Under the pieces are notes generated by a model. The model saw only the letters and a program-made list of their open reading frames with translations, ran no database searches and was not told where the DNA came from. The position numbers and the translations under genes were made by a program. A DNA stretch of 64,000 nt from Bacillus salacetis (GTDB lineage Bacteria; Bacillota; Bacilli; Bacillales; Bacillaceae_B): the NCBI RefSeq assembly GCF_003581585.1, contig NZ_QXIR01000006.1, forward strand, positions 1 to 64,000. The letters run 5' to 3'. Below are positions 41,826 through 50,940 of this stretch, one piece after another; positions within the stretch are counted from its first letter, which is position 1; every line of letters begins with the position of its first letter.

Positions 41826-42689
41826 TTAATTATATTTTTTCTCAGGTAGTTTAATTAATCGTCCTAATTCATAATCAAAATCTGGTTGATCAAACTTTGA
41901 AAAACCACTAGAATCAAAAAACGTAATTTCACCAAAAATAGGTTTTTCTTTCCGTTCATATAAATCTATACGAACGAATGGTATACCTTGGGATAATTTT
42001 TGTGCAATTGTTTTCATTTCTTCAAAAGAGCTAGGTAATAAAGAATTAGGGGTAGGATTATTGTAAAATTCAATATCTCTAACTTTCAAATGATTACCAT
42101 TCATATCAAAGTAATCACCATTGGGCCCATTGGGTTGGAACCTATTTGTTACTATAAACAAATATTTTGGAGCTCCATTAAAGCAATAAAATTTATAATC
42201 TATTGCATCATTTCCTAAATATTCTTCAGCAATAATGCACGATTTAGAATTTTTATATGGCCATTCACGACCATACCAAAATAAATTATTCCTTAGTGAC
42301 TTTTCCAAACGTTTTTTTGCAGCCTCAAAATCAAATTTATCCTTTTGAGAACATATTTCAACGCCATGGCCATTGCTACATTTTAAAACGAATTGTTCAG
42401 GTAACCTTGAGATATCAATTTCATCAGAACAATTCCATGGTCCTCCTACCAATGGTACTAAGTACTGTTTACCGATTACTTCTTCAATATATTTACGCAC
42501 TGCATATTTATCAGCCATAATGGTATATTCTGGCTTTCTATTATATAATTTTAACCATTGTTGCTTTTCGCTAAATGATTGCGGTTTACGGAAGTTTATA
42601 AACCTACGGTTATGATGATAATACATTAATTGAAGATACACTTTATCCGGAATCAATTTTTTCACAATAAGCGGAACCACATTTACCAC
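41826..42689 (-). CDS. TupA-like ATP-grasp protein (copy 1)
   Basis: 287 residues. TupA-like ATP-grasp pattern: FRKPQSFSEKQQWLKLYNRKPEYTIMADKYAVRKYIE near the N-terminus, FVLKCSNGHGVE, IIAEEYLG...DYKFYCFNG, and FVRIDLYE at the end, the ATP/metal-binding strand. TupA of alkaliphilic Bacillus is needed for teichuronopeptide, an amino acid-uronic acid wall polymer. The family is thought to join an amino or carboxyl group to a sugar, but the reaction is not proven. A second copy lies at 46310-47197. Confidence 0.88.
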   Translation of the reverse strand: MVNVVPLIVKKLIPDKVYLQLMYYHHNRRFINFRKPQSFSEKQQWLKLYNRKPEYTIMADKYAVRKYIEEVIGKQYLVPLVGGPWNCSDEIDISRLPEQFVLKCSNGHGVEICSQKDKFDFEAAKKRLEKSLRNNLFWYGREWPYKNSKSCIIAEEYLGNDAIDYKFYCFNGAPKYLFIVTNRFQPNGPNGDYFDMNGNHLKVRDIEFYNNPTPNSLLPSSFEEMKTIAQKLSQGIPFVRIDLYERKEKPIFGEITFFDSSGFSKFDQPDFDYELGRLIKLPEKKYN

Positions 42690-42785
42690 CCCTCTACGTA
42701 TATAATGAGCTGAAGTTTACCCATTTTTTAAATTCAGACATTCATTTATAATCAAAACTTTTCCTTTTTCAAAAATTTAACTAAA

Positions 42786-43931
42786 CTAGTCCTGATACCA
42801 CACATATGGAAAAACTGTATTCCAGTTCGGTCTATAAATCATAACTATACAAAAACTTAGAAATAGTCCTAAGATAATTCCATTAATTATTATTACTCTA
42901 ATATGTTTACTTCTTATTTTTGTTATCAAGCTAGGAATATATGCTAAATAAAATACAGAAAAATACATTGCTATTCTATCCATAATTGTTGAATTTAAGC
43001 CAACAATACCAATAATAAAAGTCAACAGGGCTGCAACGTACCAAATCATCTCATTTGTTATTGTAACCCCCTTATTATTAGATTTTCTTATTCTCTTATT
43101 AATAGTATTAGAATTAATTTCTTTTATATTATTGTAATCAGATTTCCAATAACCTGTATATGAACCTACAATAAAAAATATAAAGTATATTGCCAACTGA
43201 AAATATATTGCTGTATTCCCTTCAAAATTAAAGTATTGACTATCTAAATATCCTTGATATTTATTAGTCAAATTAATTACCAATTGTATTACATTATCAA
43301 ATATAATTGAAAGAATAGTACCTACTCCTATGAAAAGTATTATCCTTTTTTTATTTAATTTAACTAATGCAATAGGATAAAGTATTAAGAAAACTAAAGC
43401 ACTTGAATGGAAGAGAGAAGCCAGAAATACTATTATAAAAAACTTTGTAAACTCCCTCTTTTTTAAAAAGTCGATTGAATAAAGCAATATTGCTATTGCT
43501 ATATACTGCCTACTGATATTCATTGTTCCAAAAAACATTCGACTAGTAACAAAAACAAAAACACTTAGGGCAGGATTAAGAGAATATTTATAAATGAATC
43601 TACCAATAGATAAGAAAATGAATGCTGTAGTTATTATTTGAAAACCTAAATAACTCAATCCCAAGTTACCAATAATACGCATAAGAAATATATAACCAAT
43701 CTCTAGGCGTGATACTGTTGAAGAAAATAAATTTTCCTGGGATACAGATAAAAATGTTGTATAATAATTTAATGTATCATTTCCAACAGTTGTTGCTCTA
43801 AATCCTGCTAGAATGAATAATGGTAAGAGAAGAATTATTATTGATAACTTACTGTTTAATCTTTTACCTATCATCCATTCAAGTAACATTACTAAAATAT
43901 AAAAAATTGAAAGCCCAATATAAAGTGCCAT
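42786..43931 (-). CDS. Wzy-like polysaccharide polymerase (EpsG family)
   Basis: 381 residues and about ten hydrophobic helices. The pattern FRATTVGNDTLNYYTTF near residue 45 and the MFFGTMNISRQYIAIAI segment are typical of the EpsG/O-antigen polymerase group, which joins repeat units at the outer face of the membrane. AT-rich, as are the other central genes of the locus. Together with the flippase it indicates a Wzx/Wzy pathway. Confidence 0.9.
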   Translation of the reverse strand: MALYIGLSIFYILVMLLEWMIGKRLNSKLSIIILLLPLFILAGFRATTVGNDTLNYYTTFLSVSQENLFSSTVSRLEIGYIFLMRIIGNLGLSYLGFQIITTAFIFLSIGRFIYKYSLNPALSVFVFVTSRMFFGTMNISRQYIAIAILLYSIDFLKKREFTKFFIIVFLASLFHSSALVFLILYPIALVKLNKKRIILFIGVGTILSIIFDNVIQLVINLTNKYQGYLDSQYFNFEGNTAIYFQLAIYFIFFIVGSYTGYWKSDYNNIKEINSNTINKRIRKSNNKGVTITNEMIWYVAALLTFIIGIVGLNSTIMDRIAMYFSVFYLAYIPSLITKIRSKHIRVIIINGIILGLFLSFCIVMIYRPNWNTVFPYVWYQD

Positions 43932-44284
43932 TCATTATTCCCCTTTATTTATTAGCAATTATCCTACTTCCTTACGTTTCATTAATTTAATCCTGAGTAG
44001 ATCACTAAAAACTAAAGCAGGGATAAGGTATTTTTTCTCCAAGATATAACCTCATAAATTCAACTCCCCAAAAAGGAAAGCCATTAAAAATTTCTCTAAA
44101 ATTTCCTAATCTCTAATTCCTAAAAGGAAAAATCAATATAAAATATCGGAAAATTAAACAAGACTTATCTGTAATCATTTTCTTAACATTTTTATACTTT
44201 TTTCAGTGTATTTAACAGGAATTCTTAAGCTTATATCGATATTTTAAATCTAGTTTTTTTTACATAAAATATAGACTGTCAATT
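43932..44284. other. 353-base AT-rich gap in the polysaccharide operon
   Basis: No gene, strong hairpin or clear promoter pair is visible. The gap is long for the middle of this operon. It might hold a promoter for the polymerase gene or mark where a gene was lost or a cassette joined. Confidence 0.5.
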
Positions 44285-45121
44285 TCAATTTCTTTTAAAA
44301 CTTCGGTGAATTTCTTCCTGTTTAAGCAGACAAGACAAATTATAAATATGTTTTTGTTTTCCAAATAATTGTATTAAATTTCTAAACGGGTATAAGAGAT
44401 TTATTGCATATTTAAAAAAAGGTCGATAGACTATATTCAATTTACAATATGCCTTTCGAAATCCAAAGTATTTCTCGAGATAGGTTTGGAAATTAGTTTT
44501 ATGCCGTATATTTCTTGCTCCATCACTCACATATTTTATATTGTATTTATTGCTATTTAAGAATTCAGTACAAACTGCGTACACCAAAGCAGCATTTGTA
44601 CCCAATGAATGATATTTAGAAGGTACTTTTAAATGTGCTAGTGAAACGTATTCTTTTCTCAGAAAGCAGATTGCGTACCCTAAAAATTCACCACTATTTT
44701 TCAAAAATGCTCCGAAACAGATTGCACTTTGAGACCACATTTTTATTTCCCCGCTAAATGTATTATAATTTATGTTAGGTTTATACTGTTTTGGATATTC
44801 ATCAAAACATTCCATAGTATTATTAAAAATTTCATCTTTATAATTCATAGGATTAATTATTTTTACATCAATATTTTTCAGAGCACGAGTAATCTCATAC
44901 CTTCTTTTTTTCTTTAATTTACTTATGTCAATTGGATCGTCTTTAATACAATACCACCACTCTGTTTCATACCCACAATCAAAGTCTGTTGTATACCGTG
45001 CCATAAAAGCCTTACCCTCACTCCATACTTTCCCCTCTAATAATACATCTACTTCGGCTTCTTCATGGGGGGCTGTTGTTGGCAAGAAGGCATAATTGTA
45101 TATGCTCCATCCCTCTTTCAT
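44285..45121 (-). CDS. FemAB/GNAT-like acyl- or aminoacyl-transferase
   Basis: 278 residues. The ISKLKKKRRYEITRALKN segment followed by a GNAT-like core (ICFGAFLKNSGEFLGYAICFL, YHSLGTNAALVYAVC) resembles FemAB-related acetyltransferases of the BioF2-like group. Such proteins add amino acids or acyl groups to wall precursors or sugars. In this cluster, beside two TupA-like proteins, an amino-acid or acyl decoration is a plausible role, but no substrate can be read off. Confidence 0.7.
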   Translation of the reverse strand: MKEGWSIYNYAFLPTTAPHEEAEVDVLLEGKVWSEGKAFMARYTTDFDCGYETEWWYCIKDDPIDISKLKKKRRYEITRALKNIDVKIINPMNYKDEIFNNTMECFDEYPKQYKPNINYNTFSGEIKMWSQSAICFGAFLKNSGEFLGYAICFLRKEYVSLAHLKVPSKYHSLGTNAALVYAVCTEFLNSNKYNIKYVSDGARNIRHKTNFQTYLEKYFGFRKAYCKLNIVYRPFFKYAINLLYPFRNLIQLFGKQKHIYNLSCLLKQEEIHRSFKRN

Positions 45122-45168
45122 TTTTCAACCTCTAGTCCTTTTAAATTTTTATTTAAAAAACTTTAATC

Positions 45169-46257
45169 TTAAAAATTTATTAAATCTTTATACTTATTAC
45201 TAGTTATAATTGCAATTGAATCCCAATTATATTGTTTAGAGAGCTCAAGTGCATTATGTCCTTTATCTACCAAATGCATTTGAGTACTTAATAAATTTTG
45301 TAATGCGCTAACAATTCCTTCTGTATTGGTCTCAGCTGTCCAACCTGCATCGTATTTTGCTATTTCGTCCGTAAGATTTGTTCCAGTAGTCACTAGACTT
45401 GGTAACCCATAGGATAATGCTTCAATTAATCCCATAGGGTGACCCTCAAACCGAGAAGTCATAATAAAAAAATCTGCTTCAATTTGAATTTTTTCCTTTT
45501 CTTCCCCAAAAACCCCCTCATTTATAAAGATAAGGTCTTTAATTCCTTTCGTTTCAATTCTTTTTTGCAAATTTTCTCTCGAATTATTTCTGTTAGGTCC
45601 GAATAGATTAATTGAACAGTTTGCTCTTCTTAACTCATCTTGTATCATTGCGCAAGCTTCAATCAACAAATCTAAACCCTTCTGGTATATTTCAATCCTT
45701 CCGATATATATACCATTAAGTTTTTGTTTAGCCTTTGAAACTTTTACATTCTTCTTATATTCAATTCCATTTGGAATTACAATATAATTCGGGTTCCATT
45801 TATCGCCGGAATCTAAGTACTCTTTTTCTGTTAGATAATGAATTGATTTTGCTCGATTTAAGAATTTATTAAAAAACAACAAGTTACCTATATTCTTTTT
45901 TACTCTATTATTTAGTTGGGCGTGTTTAGTTAAAGCACTTCTTGGTATAATAATATAAGGTATCTTTTTTTTCCAAACTTCAAAAACTAGACTACAAAAC
46001 GGAAATTCATAAACTCCTTCAAATACTACCAAATCTGGCTTATTGAAAGGATATGGTAGAGCATCAATTTTTTTTTGGGGAAAGTCATCTAAATTATTAT
46101 AAAAACCCAATTCCTTCCAACTATCTTTTGTTACATGATTAATATTATACCAAAATACTTTATCAACTTTTGACTGCGCTGAAATTTGAGCTGGAACACT
46201 ATTATTTGGTCCAGCCCACATATTCCCCGTTAGTTTTGAAATATATAATATATTCAT
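45169..46257 (-). CDS. Glycosyltransferase family 4
   Basis: 362 residues, GT-B fold. The C-terminal half has VIPNGIEYK, GRIEIYQKGLDLLIEA and FEGHPMGLIEALSYGLPSLVT, the last holding the E-x7-E motif of retaining GT4 enzymes. Adds a sugar to the lipid-linked repeat unit. N-terminal half carries acceptor-side segments (VPAQISAQSKV, VVFEGVYEF). Confidence 0.93.
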   Translation of the reverse strand: MNILYISKLTGNMWAGPNNSVPAQISAQSKVDKVFWYNINHVTKDSWKELGFYNNLDDFPQKKIDALPYPFNKPDLVVFEGVYEFPFCSLVFEVWKKKIPYIIIPRSALTKHAQLNNRVKKNIGNLLFFNKFLNRAKSIHYLTEKEYLDSGDKWNPNYIVIPNGIEYKKNVKVSKAKQKLNGIYIGRIEIYQKGLDLLIEACAMIQDELRRANCSINLFGPNRNNSRENLQKRIETKGIKDLIFINEGVFGEEKEKIQIEADFFIMTSRFEGHPMGLIEALSYGLPSLVTTGTNLTDEIAKYDAGWTAETNTEGIVSALQNLLSTQMHLVDKGHNALELSKQYNWDSIAIITSNKYKDLINF

Positions 46258-46309
46258 TACTCTTCCTCACAAACCATTTTCTTTGAAATGTAATTCTTTA
46301 ATTATTCTC

Positions 46310-47197
46310 TTATCGAAGACCTTTCAAATCTATCATATTTCCCCAATAATCATCGTAATTTTTTGGGGAAAAAGGCATTAGTCCTCCGTTAGGTGTAAAG
46401 GTTAATTCTGAAAAATAAATTTTTCCACCTATTTCAAAAAAATCTACCCTTACAAAAGTGAAGTTTTCAGATAGCTTTCTACTTAATTCCACCATAGTGG
46501 AAAATGTTTGAGGTGCATCAAAATCTCCTTCAATTTCATCATAATCCGTTCTTTTAAATGGAGCACGATTACCATCCATATCTAAGAATGTAATTCTTTC
46601 ATTGTGTCCTTTACCAAAACCTTTGGCAATATACATGAATTTTGGTTCCCCATTAAAAGAAAAAAACTTATAATCAACAATATCGTCTCCAAGATGTTCC
46701 TCACAGATTATTTTTCTTGGAATTTTACTATAATGAGGCTCAGCATTAAATAGGCCAAAATCTTCTTTCATCCATTTTGTTAACTTAGTTTTTGCTTCTT
46801 CAATATCCAACTCTGATTTATTATCACAAATTATATTGTAACCACATCCATGATTACATTTCATAACAAACTTTTCGGGAAGTTCATTCCAATTTATGTC
46901 GTCAACCTTATCCCAAACACCAATTAATCCATTCAAATAAGTTGAACATCCTTTCTCTTTTATATACTCTCTCACTGCATACTTATCTGCACATTGAATA
47001 ACTAAAGGATTATTAGGATAATCATAGAGCTTTAACCATTGGATTTTTTCATTAAATGATGTAGGATTTTTAAAATCTAGTTTCTCTTTTAAAATGATCC
47101 AGAAATAGAGTTTTGACATAAATTCATTAGATGTCACTTTAAGTGCTATCTTTTGAAGGTATCTTCTTGTATTATAGATAACATTGTCTTTCGCCAT
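46310..47197 (-). CDS. TupA-like ATP-grasp protein (copy 2)
   Basis: 295 residues of the same family as the protein at 41826, sharing NPTSFNEKIQWLKLYDYP, CADKYAVREYIKEKG, KFVMKCNHGCGYN, ICEEHLG and FVRVDFFEIGG. The two differ clearly, so they probably add to different sugars or use different amino acids. The ATG at 47197 is preferred over 47206 because AAGGTGG precedes it. Confidence 0.88.
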   Translation of the reverse strand: MAKDNVIYNTRRYLQKIALKVTSNEFMSKLYFWIILKEKLDFKNPTSFNEKIQWLKLYDYPNNPLVIQCADKYAVREYIKEKGCSTYLNGLIGVWDKVDDINWNELPEKFVMKCNHGCGYNIICDNKSELDIEEAKTKLTKWMKEDFGLFNAEPHYSKIPRKIICEEHLGDDIVDYKFFSFNGEPKFMYIAKGFGKGHNERITFLDMDGNRAPFKRTDYDEIEGDFDAPQTFSTMVELSRKLSENFTFVRVDFFEIGGKIYFSELTFTPNGGLMPFSPKNYDDYWGNMIDLKGLR

Positions 47198-47241
47198 TTT
47201 TTCCACCTTCCTCTAGTAACTATATTTTGTGATTATTATTT

Positions 47242-47988
47242 TTAAAAATAATGTTTTTTTACTGCATTAATTCCATAAAAGAGGAAATAATAAAGACATT
47301 TAGGTAATGATAACTTCTCAATATTTCTACAATTATTCCAATGATTTTTTGCAGCTTTAAATTTATCATTAGAAATGGACCCTTCAACTTTTCTATAATA
47401 TGCTAAACTTTCATTTAGTCCATATGCTGTATGGCCCTCTCTAAGGAGCTTAGCCCAGGTCATTGAATCATGATCCTTCTTCACATTAACTAGCCTAACC
47501 TCACCGACTATTTCAGTATTAACCATTACCGTTAGTGTGCCTATAATTGTATTTTTCATAAACTGACTATAACTAAGACACGATGGGACACTAATAACTT
47601 TGTTTCCATTTTCTCTTAATATTTCGTAACCTGTAAAAGAAAATCCAACATTATTATTAATCATAAAATCCAATTGCTTTTCTAATTTATTTGGCTTCCA
47701 CATATCATCAGCATCTAGGAATGCAATGTATGTTCCTTTGGCTTTTTCTAAAGCCTTATTTCTCGCTATAGCAGCACCAGAATTTTCCTCTAATTTAAAG
47801 TACTTAATTCGAGGATCATTAAATTCACTGACTACCTTAGCCGTATTATCTTTTGAACAATCATCAGCAATAAGCATTTCCCAATTATTATGCGTCTGTG
47901 CTAAAACACTTTTTATTGTTTCTCCAATATACTTTTCTGAATTATAAACAGGTGTAATTATTGAAATTAAATTATCTTTTTTATCCAT
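47242..47988 (-). CDS. Glycosyltransferase family 2
   Basis: 248 residues. SIITPVYNSEKYIGETIKSVLAQTHNNWEMLIADDCSKD and the FLDADDMW metal site (DxD type, near residue 90) show a GT-A inverting transferase. Short C-terminus. It follows the initiating sugar transferase and may therefore add the second sugar. Confidence 0.94.
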   Translation of the reverse strand: MDKKDNLISIITPVYNSEKYIGETIKSVLAQTHNNWEMLIADDCSKDNTAKVVSEFNDPRIKYFKLEENSGAAIARNKALEKAKGTYIAFLDADDMWKPNKLEKQLDFMINNNVGFSFTGYEILRENGNKVISVPSCLSYSQFMKNTIIGTLTVMVNTEIVGEVRLVNVKKDHDSMTWAKLLREGHTAYGLNESLAYYRKVEGSISNDKFKAAKNHWNNCRNIEKLSLPKCLYYFLFYGINAVKKHYF

Positions 47989-48006
47989 TTTGCACCTTCT
48001 CTAAAA

Positions 48007-48699
48007 CTAATTTGCTATCTTTCTGCTTTTCTCTAAACCATTAATGTAAGTTCCTTTATCTATTTGACCAATTCTTAACAAGTAGTCACCATAATCTTCT
48101 GCGGTATCCATGCCCTCTGCACTAATTCCGTCTCTTATAAATACTTTAGCTACAGTCATCAAAATAATTCTACAATCTCGTAAGAAAGTAATGTTATTGA
48201 CATATTCTAAATCTAAAGTCAGCTTTTTCTCCCATGTAACCCCATTACGCCCATTAACTTGTGCCCATCCAGTTAACCCTGGTAAGACACTATGTCTTTC
48301 TCTTTGTTGTGTAGTCATAAATACCATATCCCGAACTAGCTGTGGTCTTGGACCAACAATTGCCATATCCCCCAAAAGTATATTAAAAAGTTCAGGTAAC
48401 TCGTCAAGTGATGTAGAACGTAGGAATCGACCAAACTTCGTCAACCTAACACTATCAGGAAGCAGCTCTCCATTCTCATCTCTCTCATCCGTCATAGTCC
48501 GAAACTTATACATCGTAAAAATTTTCTCATTCAATCCCGGTCTTTTCTGCTTAAAAATCACCGGACTACCTAGCTTCGTTCTTACCAGAATAGTAACTGC
48601 CAAAAGTACCGGACTAAGCACAATAATAGCAATCAAAGAGAGAATAAAATCCATCGGTCTCTTTATAAATCTTTTATAAATGCCACCTTTTGAATTCAT
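48007..48699 (-). CDS. Undecaprenyl-phosphate sugar-1-phosphate transferase (initiating)
   Basis: 230 residues. One N-terminal membrane segment (MDFILSLIAIIVLSPVLLAVTILV) and the conserved cytoplasmic core KFRTMTDERDENG, RLTKFGRFLRSTSLDELPELFNILLGDMAIVGPRPQL identify a monotopic PglC/EpsL-type phosphoglycosyl transferase. It loads the first sugar-phosphate onto undecaprenyl phosphate. The ATG at 48699 overlaps the DegT stop in an ATGA, so it is translationally coupled. Confidence 0.95.
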   Translation of the reverse strand: MNSKGGIYKRFIKRPMDFILSLIAIIVLSPVLLAVTILVRTKLGSPVIFKQKRPGLNEKIFTMYKFRTMTDERDENGELLPDSVRLTKFGRFLRSTSLDELPELFNILLGDMAIVGPRPQLVRDMVFMTTQQRERHSVLPGLTGWAQVNGRNGVTWEKKLTLDLEYVNNITFLRDCRIILMTVAKVFIRDGISAEGMDTAEDYGDYLLRIGQIDKGTYINGLEKSRKIAN

Positions 48700-49829
48700 T
48701 TCTTCAACCACAACCCTTTAATAATCTCACAAACTCTCTCCAAATCATTATCCGTCATTTTCGTATCAGACGGTAAACAAACACCATTTTCAAACAATTT
48801 CTCCGATACATCCGTCCCAACAAACTCATACTTCTCAAAGAACGGCTGCATATGCATTGGCTTCCACACTGGTCTTGATTCAATATTCTCAGCTTCCAAT
48901 GCTTCAAATATATCGATTGGCCTCACTTTACTGGTCAAAGTCATTGAACTTAACCAATAATTAGGCTCATTCCACTCATTGCTTGGCATGAACTTAACAC
49001 CCTCAAGCTCGCCTAACTCTCTTTTGTAAAACTCAAATATATAATTCTTTTTCATTACTCTTTGATTTAGAACCTTAAGCTGCCCTCTACCAATCCCCGC
49101 AACAACATTACTCATTCGATAATTAAACCCTAATTCGCTATGCTGGTAGTGTCTAGCTTGATCTCGGGATTGAGTGGCCCAAAATCTCGCTTTTGCAATT
49201 CTCTCTTCATTATTAGAAACAAGCATTCCACCCCCAGAAGTTGTGATAATCTTATTCCCATTAAAAGAGAAGACGCCATAGTCACCGAAAGTTCCAGTAT
49301 GCTTACCTTTATAGTAAGTACCCAGAGACTCAGCTGCATCTTCTATAACCGCCACATTATGTTTCTTACAAATCTCCATAATCTTATCCATATCAGCGGA
49401 CAAGCCATATAAATGAACAACAAGAACTGCCTTTACTTCTGGATATTTCTCAAATGCTTCTTCCAATGCTTTTGGACTCATATTCCAGGTTTCATAATCA
49501 CTATCGATAAAAACAGGAATAGCATTTTGATAGATGATTGGATTTGCAGTAGCGGAGAAAGTAAGTGTTGGACAGAATACGATATCCCCTTCTCCGACTC
49601 CTGCCGCTTTAAGAGCTAGATGAATAGCAGCTGTTCCTGAAGACAGTGCTGCAGCAGCTTTAGAACCAACCTTCTCAGCAAGCTCTCTTTCAAATCCGTT
49701 TACGTTTTCACCAAGGGGTGCAATCCAGTTTGTATCAAAAGCTTCCTTTATATATTGCATTTCATAACCTTCATCACTCATATGCGGTGAAGAAAGGAAT
49801 ATTCTCTCTTTCACTTTTGTCGACTCCAT
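48696..49829 (-). CDS. DegT/DnrJ/EryC1 sugar aminotransferase
   Basis: 377 residues, PLP-dependent. N-terminal DTNWIAPLGENVNGFE, AVIEDAAESLG and the PLP-lysine in FSFNGNKIITTSGGGML. By analogy with EpsN/PglE it aminates the 4-keto sugar from a UDP-GlcNAc 4,6-dehydratase such as the 52439-54259 product. First gene of the long operon, with AAGGAAGG upstream. A following acetyltransferase of the PglD/EpsM type is absent here. Confidence 0.94.
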   Translation of the reverse strand: MESTKVKERIFLSSPHMSDEGYEMQYIKEAFDTNWIAPLGENVNGFERELAEKVGSKAAAALSSGTAAIHLALKAAGVGEGDIVFCPTLTFSATANPIIYQNAIPVFIDSDYETWNMSPKALEEAFEKYPEVKAVLVVHLYGLSADMDKIMEICKKHNVAVIEDAAESLGTYYKGKHTGTFGDYGVFSFNGNKIITTSGGGMLVSNNEERIAKARFWATQSRDQARHYQHSELGFNYRMSNVVAGIGRGQLKVLNQRVMKKNYIFEFYKRELGELEGVKFMPSNEWNEPNYWLSSMTLTSKVRPIDIFEALEAENIESRPVWKPMHMQPFFEKYEFVGTDVSEKLFENGVCLPSDTKMTDNDLERVCEIIKGLWLKK

Positions 49830-49950
49830 CTTCTAGACTTCCTTCCTTTGATAAGTTATTATTTTAGTAGATTAGGACTTAATTAGAATCTGCTATTCTT
49901 CCATTCCAACTAACTTCTAAACCACTAAAATTGCATCTATAAAGCATAGC

Positions 49951-50475
49951 CACCTCGCATATTATATTCAATATGAGAAATAGACGAAAAAATCAACATA
50001 TAGTATACTTTATTGTTATAAGATGATTTTCAATACTACATATTGTGTTTTCTTATCAAATTCCGATACTCACCTCGTTACCTCTATGCAACACATTTAC
50101 GCAAAATTGCACCCTCAGGTGATTATACTAAATAGATAAAATCAATATATTGTGTTCGTTTTATACTTTTTCACGAAATTTAATACTACATATTGTGTTT
50201 TATCCCTATCCGATAGTCACCTCGCATGAAATATTCAATATGAGAAATAGATTAAAATATCAACATATAGTATGTTTCGTCATAATTAAATGGATTTTAA
50301 TACTACATATTGTGTTTTGTTATCGATTTCCGATACTCACCTCGCACCGAATATTCAATATGAGGTATAGATGAAAAAATCAACACATAGTATGCCGTAA
50401 CGAATAAAACCTTATTTATATACTACATATTGTGTTTTCTTATCGTATTACAATACCCACCTCGTAATATCTATT
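49951..50475. repeat. Tandem non-coding repeats with paired NrdR-box-like palindromes
   Basis: Four pairs of 16-bp boxes, left/right starts: 49991/50033, 50140/50183, 50258/50300 and 50378/50420 (spacings 42, 43, 42, 42). Right boxes are all ATACTACATATTGTGT; left boxes are variants of AATCAACATATAGTAT. Between pairs a block CGATACTCACCTCGC and ATATTCAATATGAG recurs (minus strand GCGAGGTGAGTATCG, ribosome-binding-site-like). Right boxes repeat every 117-150 bases. The array is upstream of the polysaccharide operon in the minus-strand sense. A fifth pair lies at 50780-50837. Lesser point: a 22-codon minus-strand frame (49879-49947) begins at one unit's GAGGTG and could be a leader peptide. Confidence 0.9.
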
Positions 50476-50779
50476 CAATCTACCTAAAGAATACGAGATA
50501 GATATTCTTGCATTTATACCTCTAAACCGAGTTTCTTCCTATTATATATACCATTCAATCAATCTATAAATCTCACTAAAAACGCCTCAAACCCTTATCC
50601 CGCAAGGTTTCTAGCACTCAATCTAACTTCGATAGTCAGTTCCTTAACTCCATTCAATAATTTTCCATATTTTGGGATACTAAAAAGCCCGTCAAATCAA
50701 CGTTTTCCAAATCAAAACACTCGATTTAAGCCATTTTATCTTTATATACTAACAAAATGGTACTATGTTATATAGATGA
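50476..50779. other. Non-coding, no structure recognised
   Basis: AT-rich stretch between the repeat array and the fifth box pair. No gene, strong hairpin or promoter pair seen. Confidence 0.5.
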
Positions 50780-50837
50780 ATCCCATATATTGTATAATTT
50801 AATGATTTTTCACTAATTTTAACACAATATGTTGTGG
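50780..50837. promoter_or_regulatory. Fifth NrdR-box-like pair
   Basis: ATCCCATATATTGTAT (50780-50795) and ACACAATATGTTGTGG (50822-50837, inverse orientation), starts again 42 bases apart. The right box is the closest match in the window to the NrdR consensus (14 of 16). Confidence 0.75.
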
Positions 50838-50940
50838 TCATCTATTAACCATTCTGACTTCCACACTAACATTCAATCCAATAAGGGAATCTGCAGTAAT
50901 TACCAAAGCAGCCACTAAATGTTCCCCTATTGTTACTCAC

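Noticed and set aside
48110-48679. 189-codon plus-strand frame
   Set aside because: Antisense to the conserved initiating sugar transferase; no start signal.
50150-50374. Plus-strand 74-codon frame across the repeats
   Set aside because: It only reads through the repeat units (repeating HIVF and FNMR), has no ribosome binding site and no protein-like composition.
49951-50475. CRISPR array
   Set aside because: The repeated boxes are short, imperfect and in pairs; the intervening sequence is itself repeated rather than unique, and no cas genes are present.
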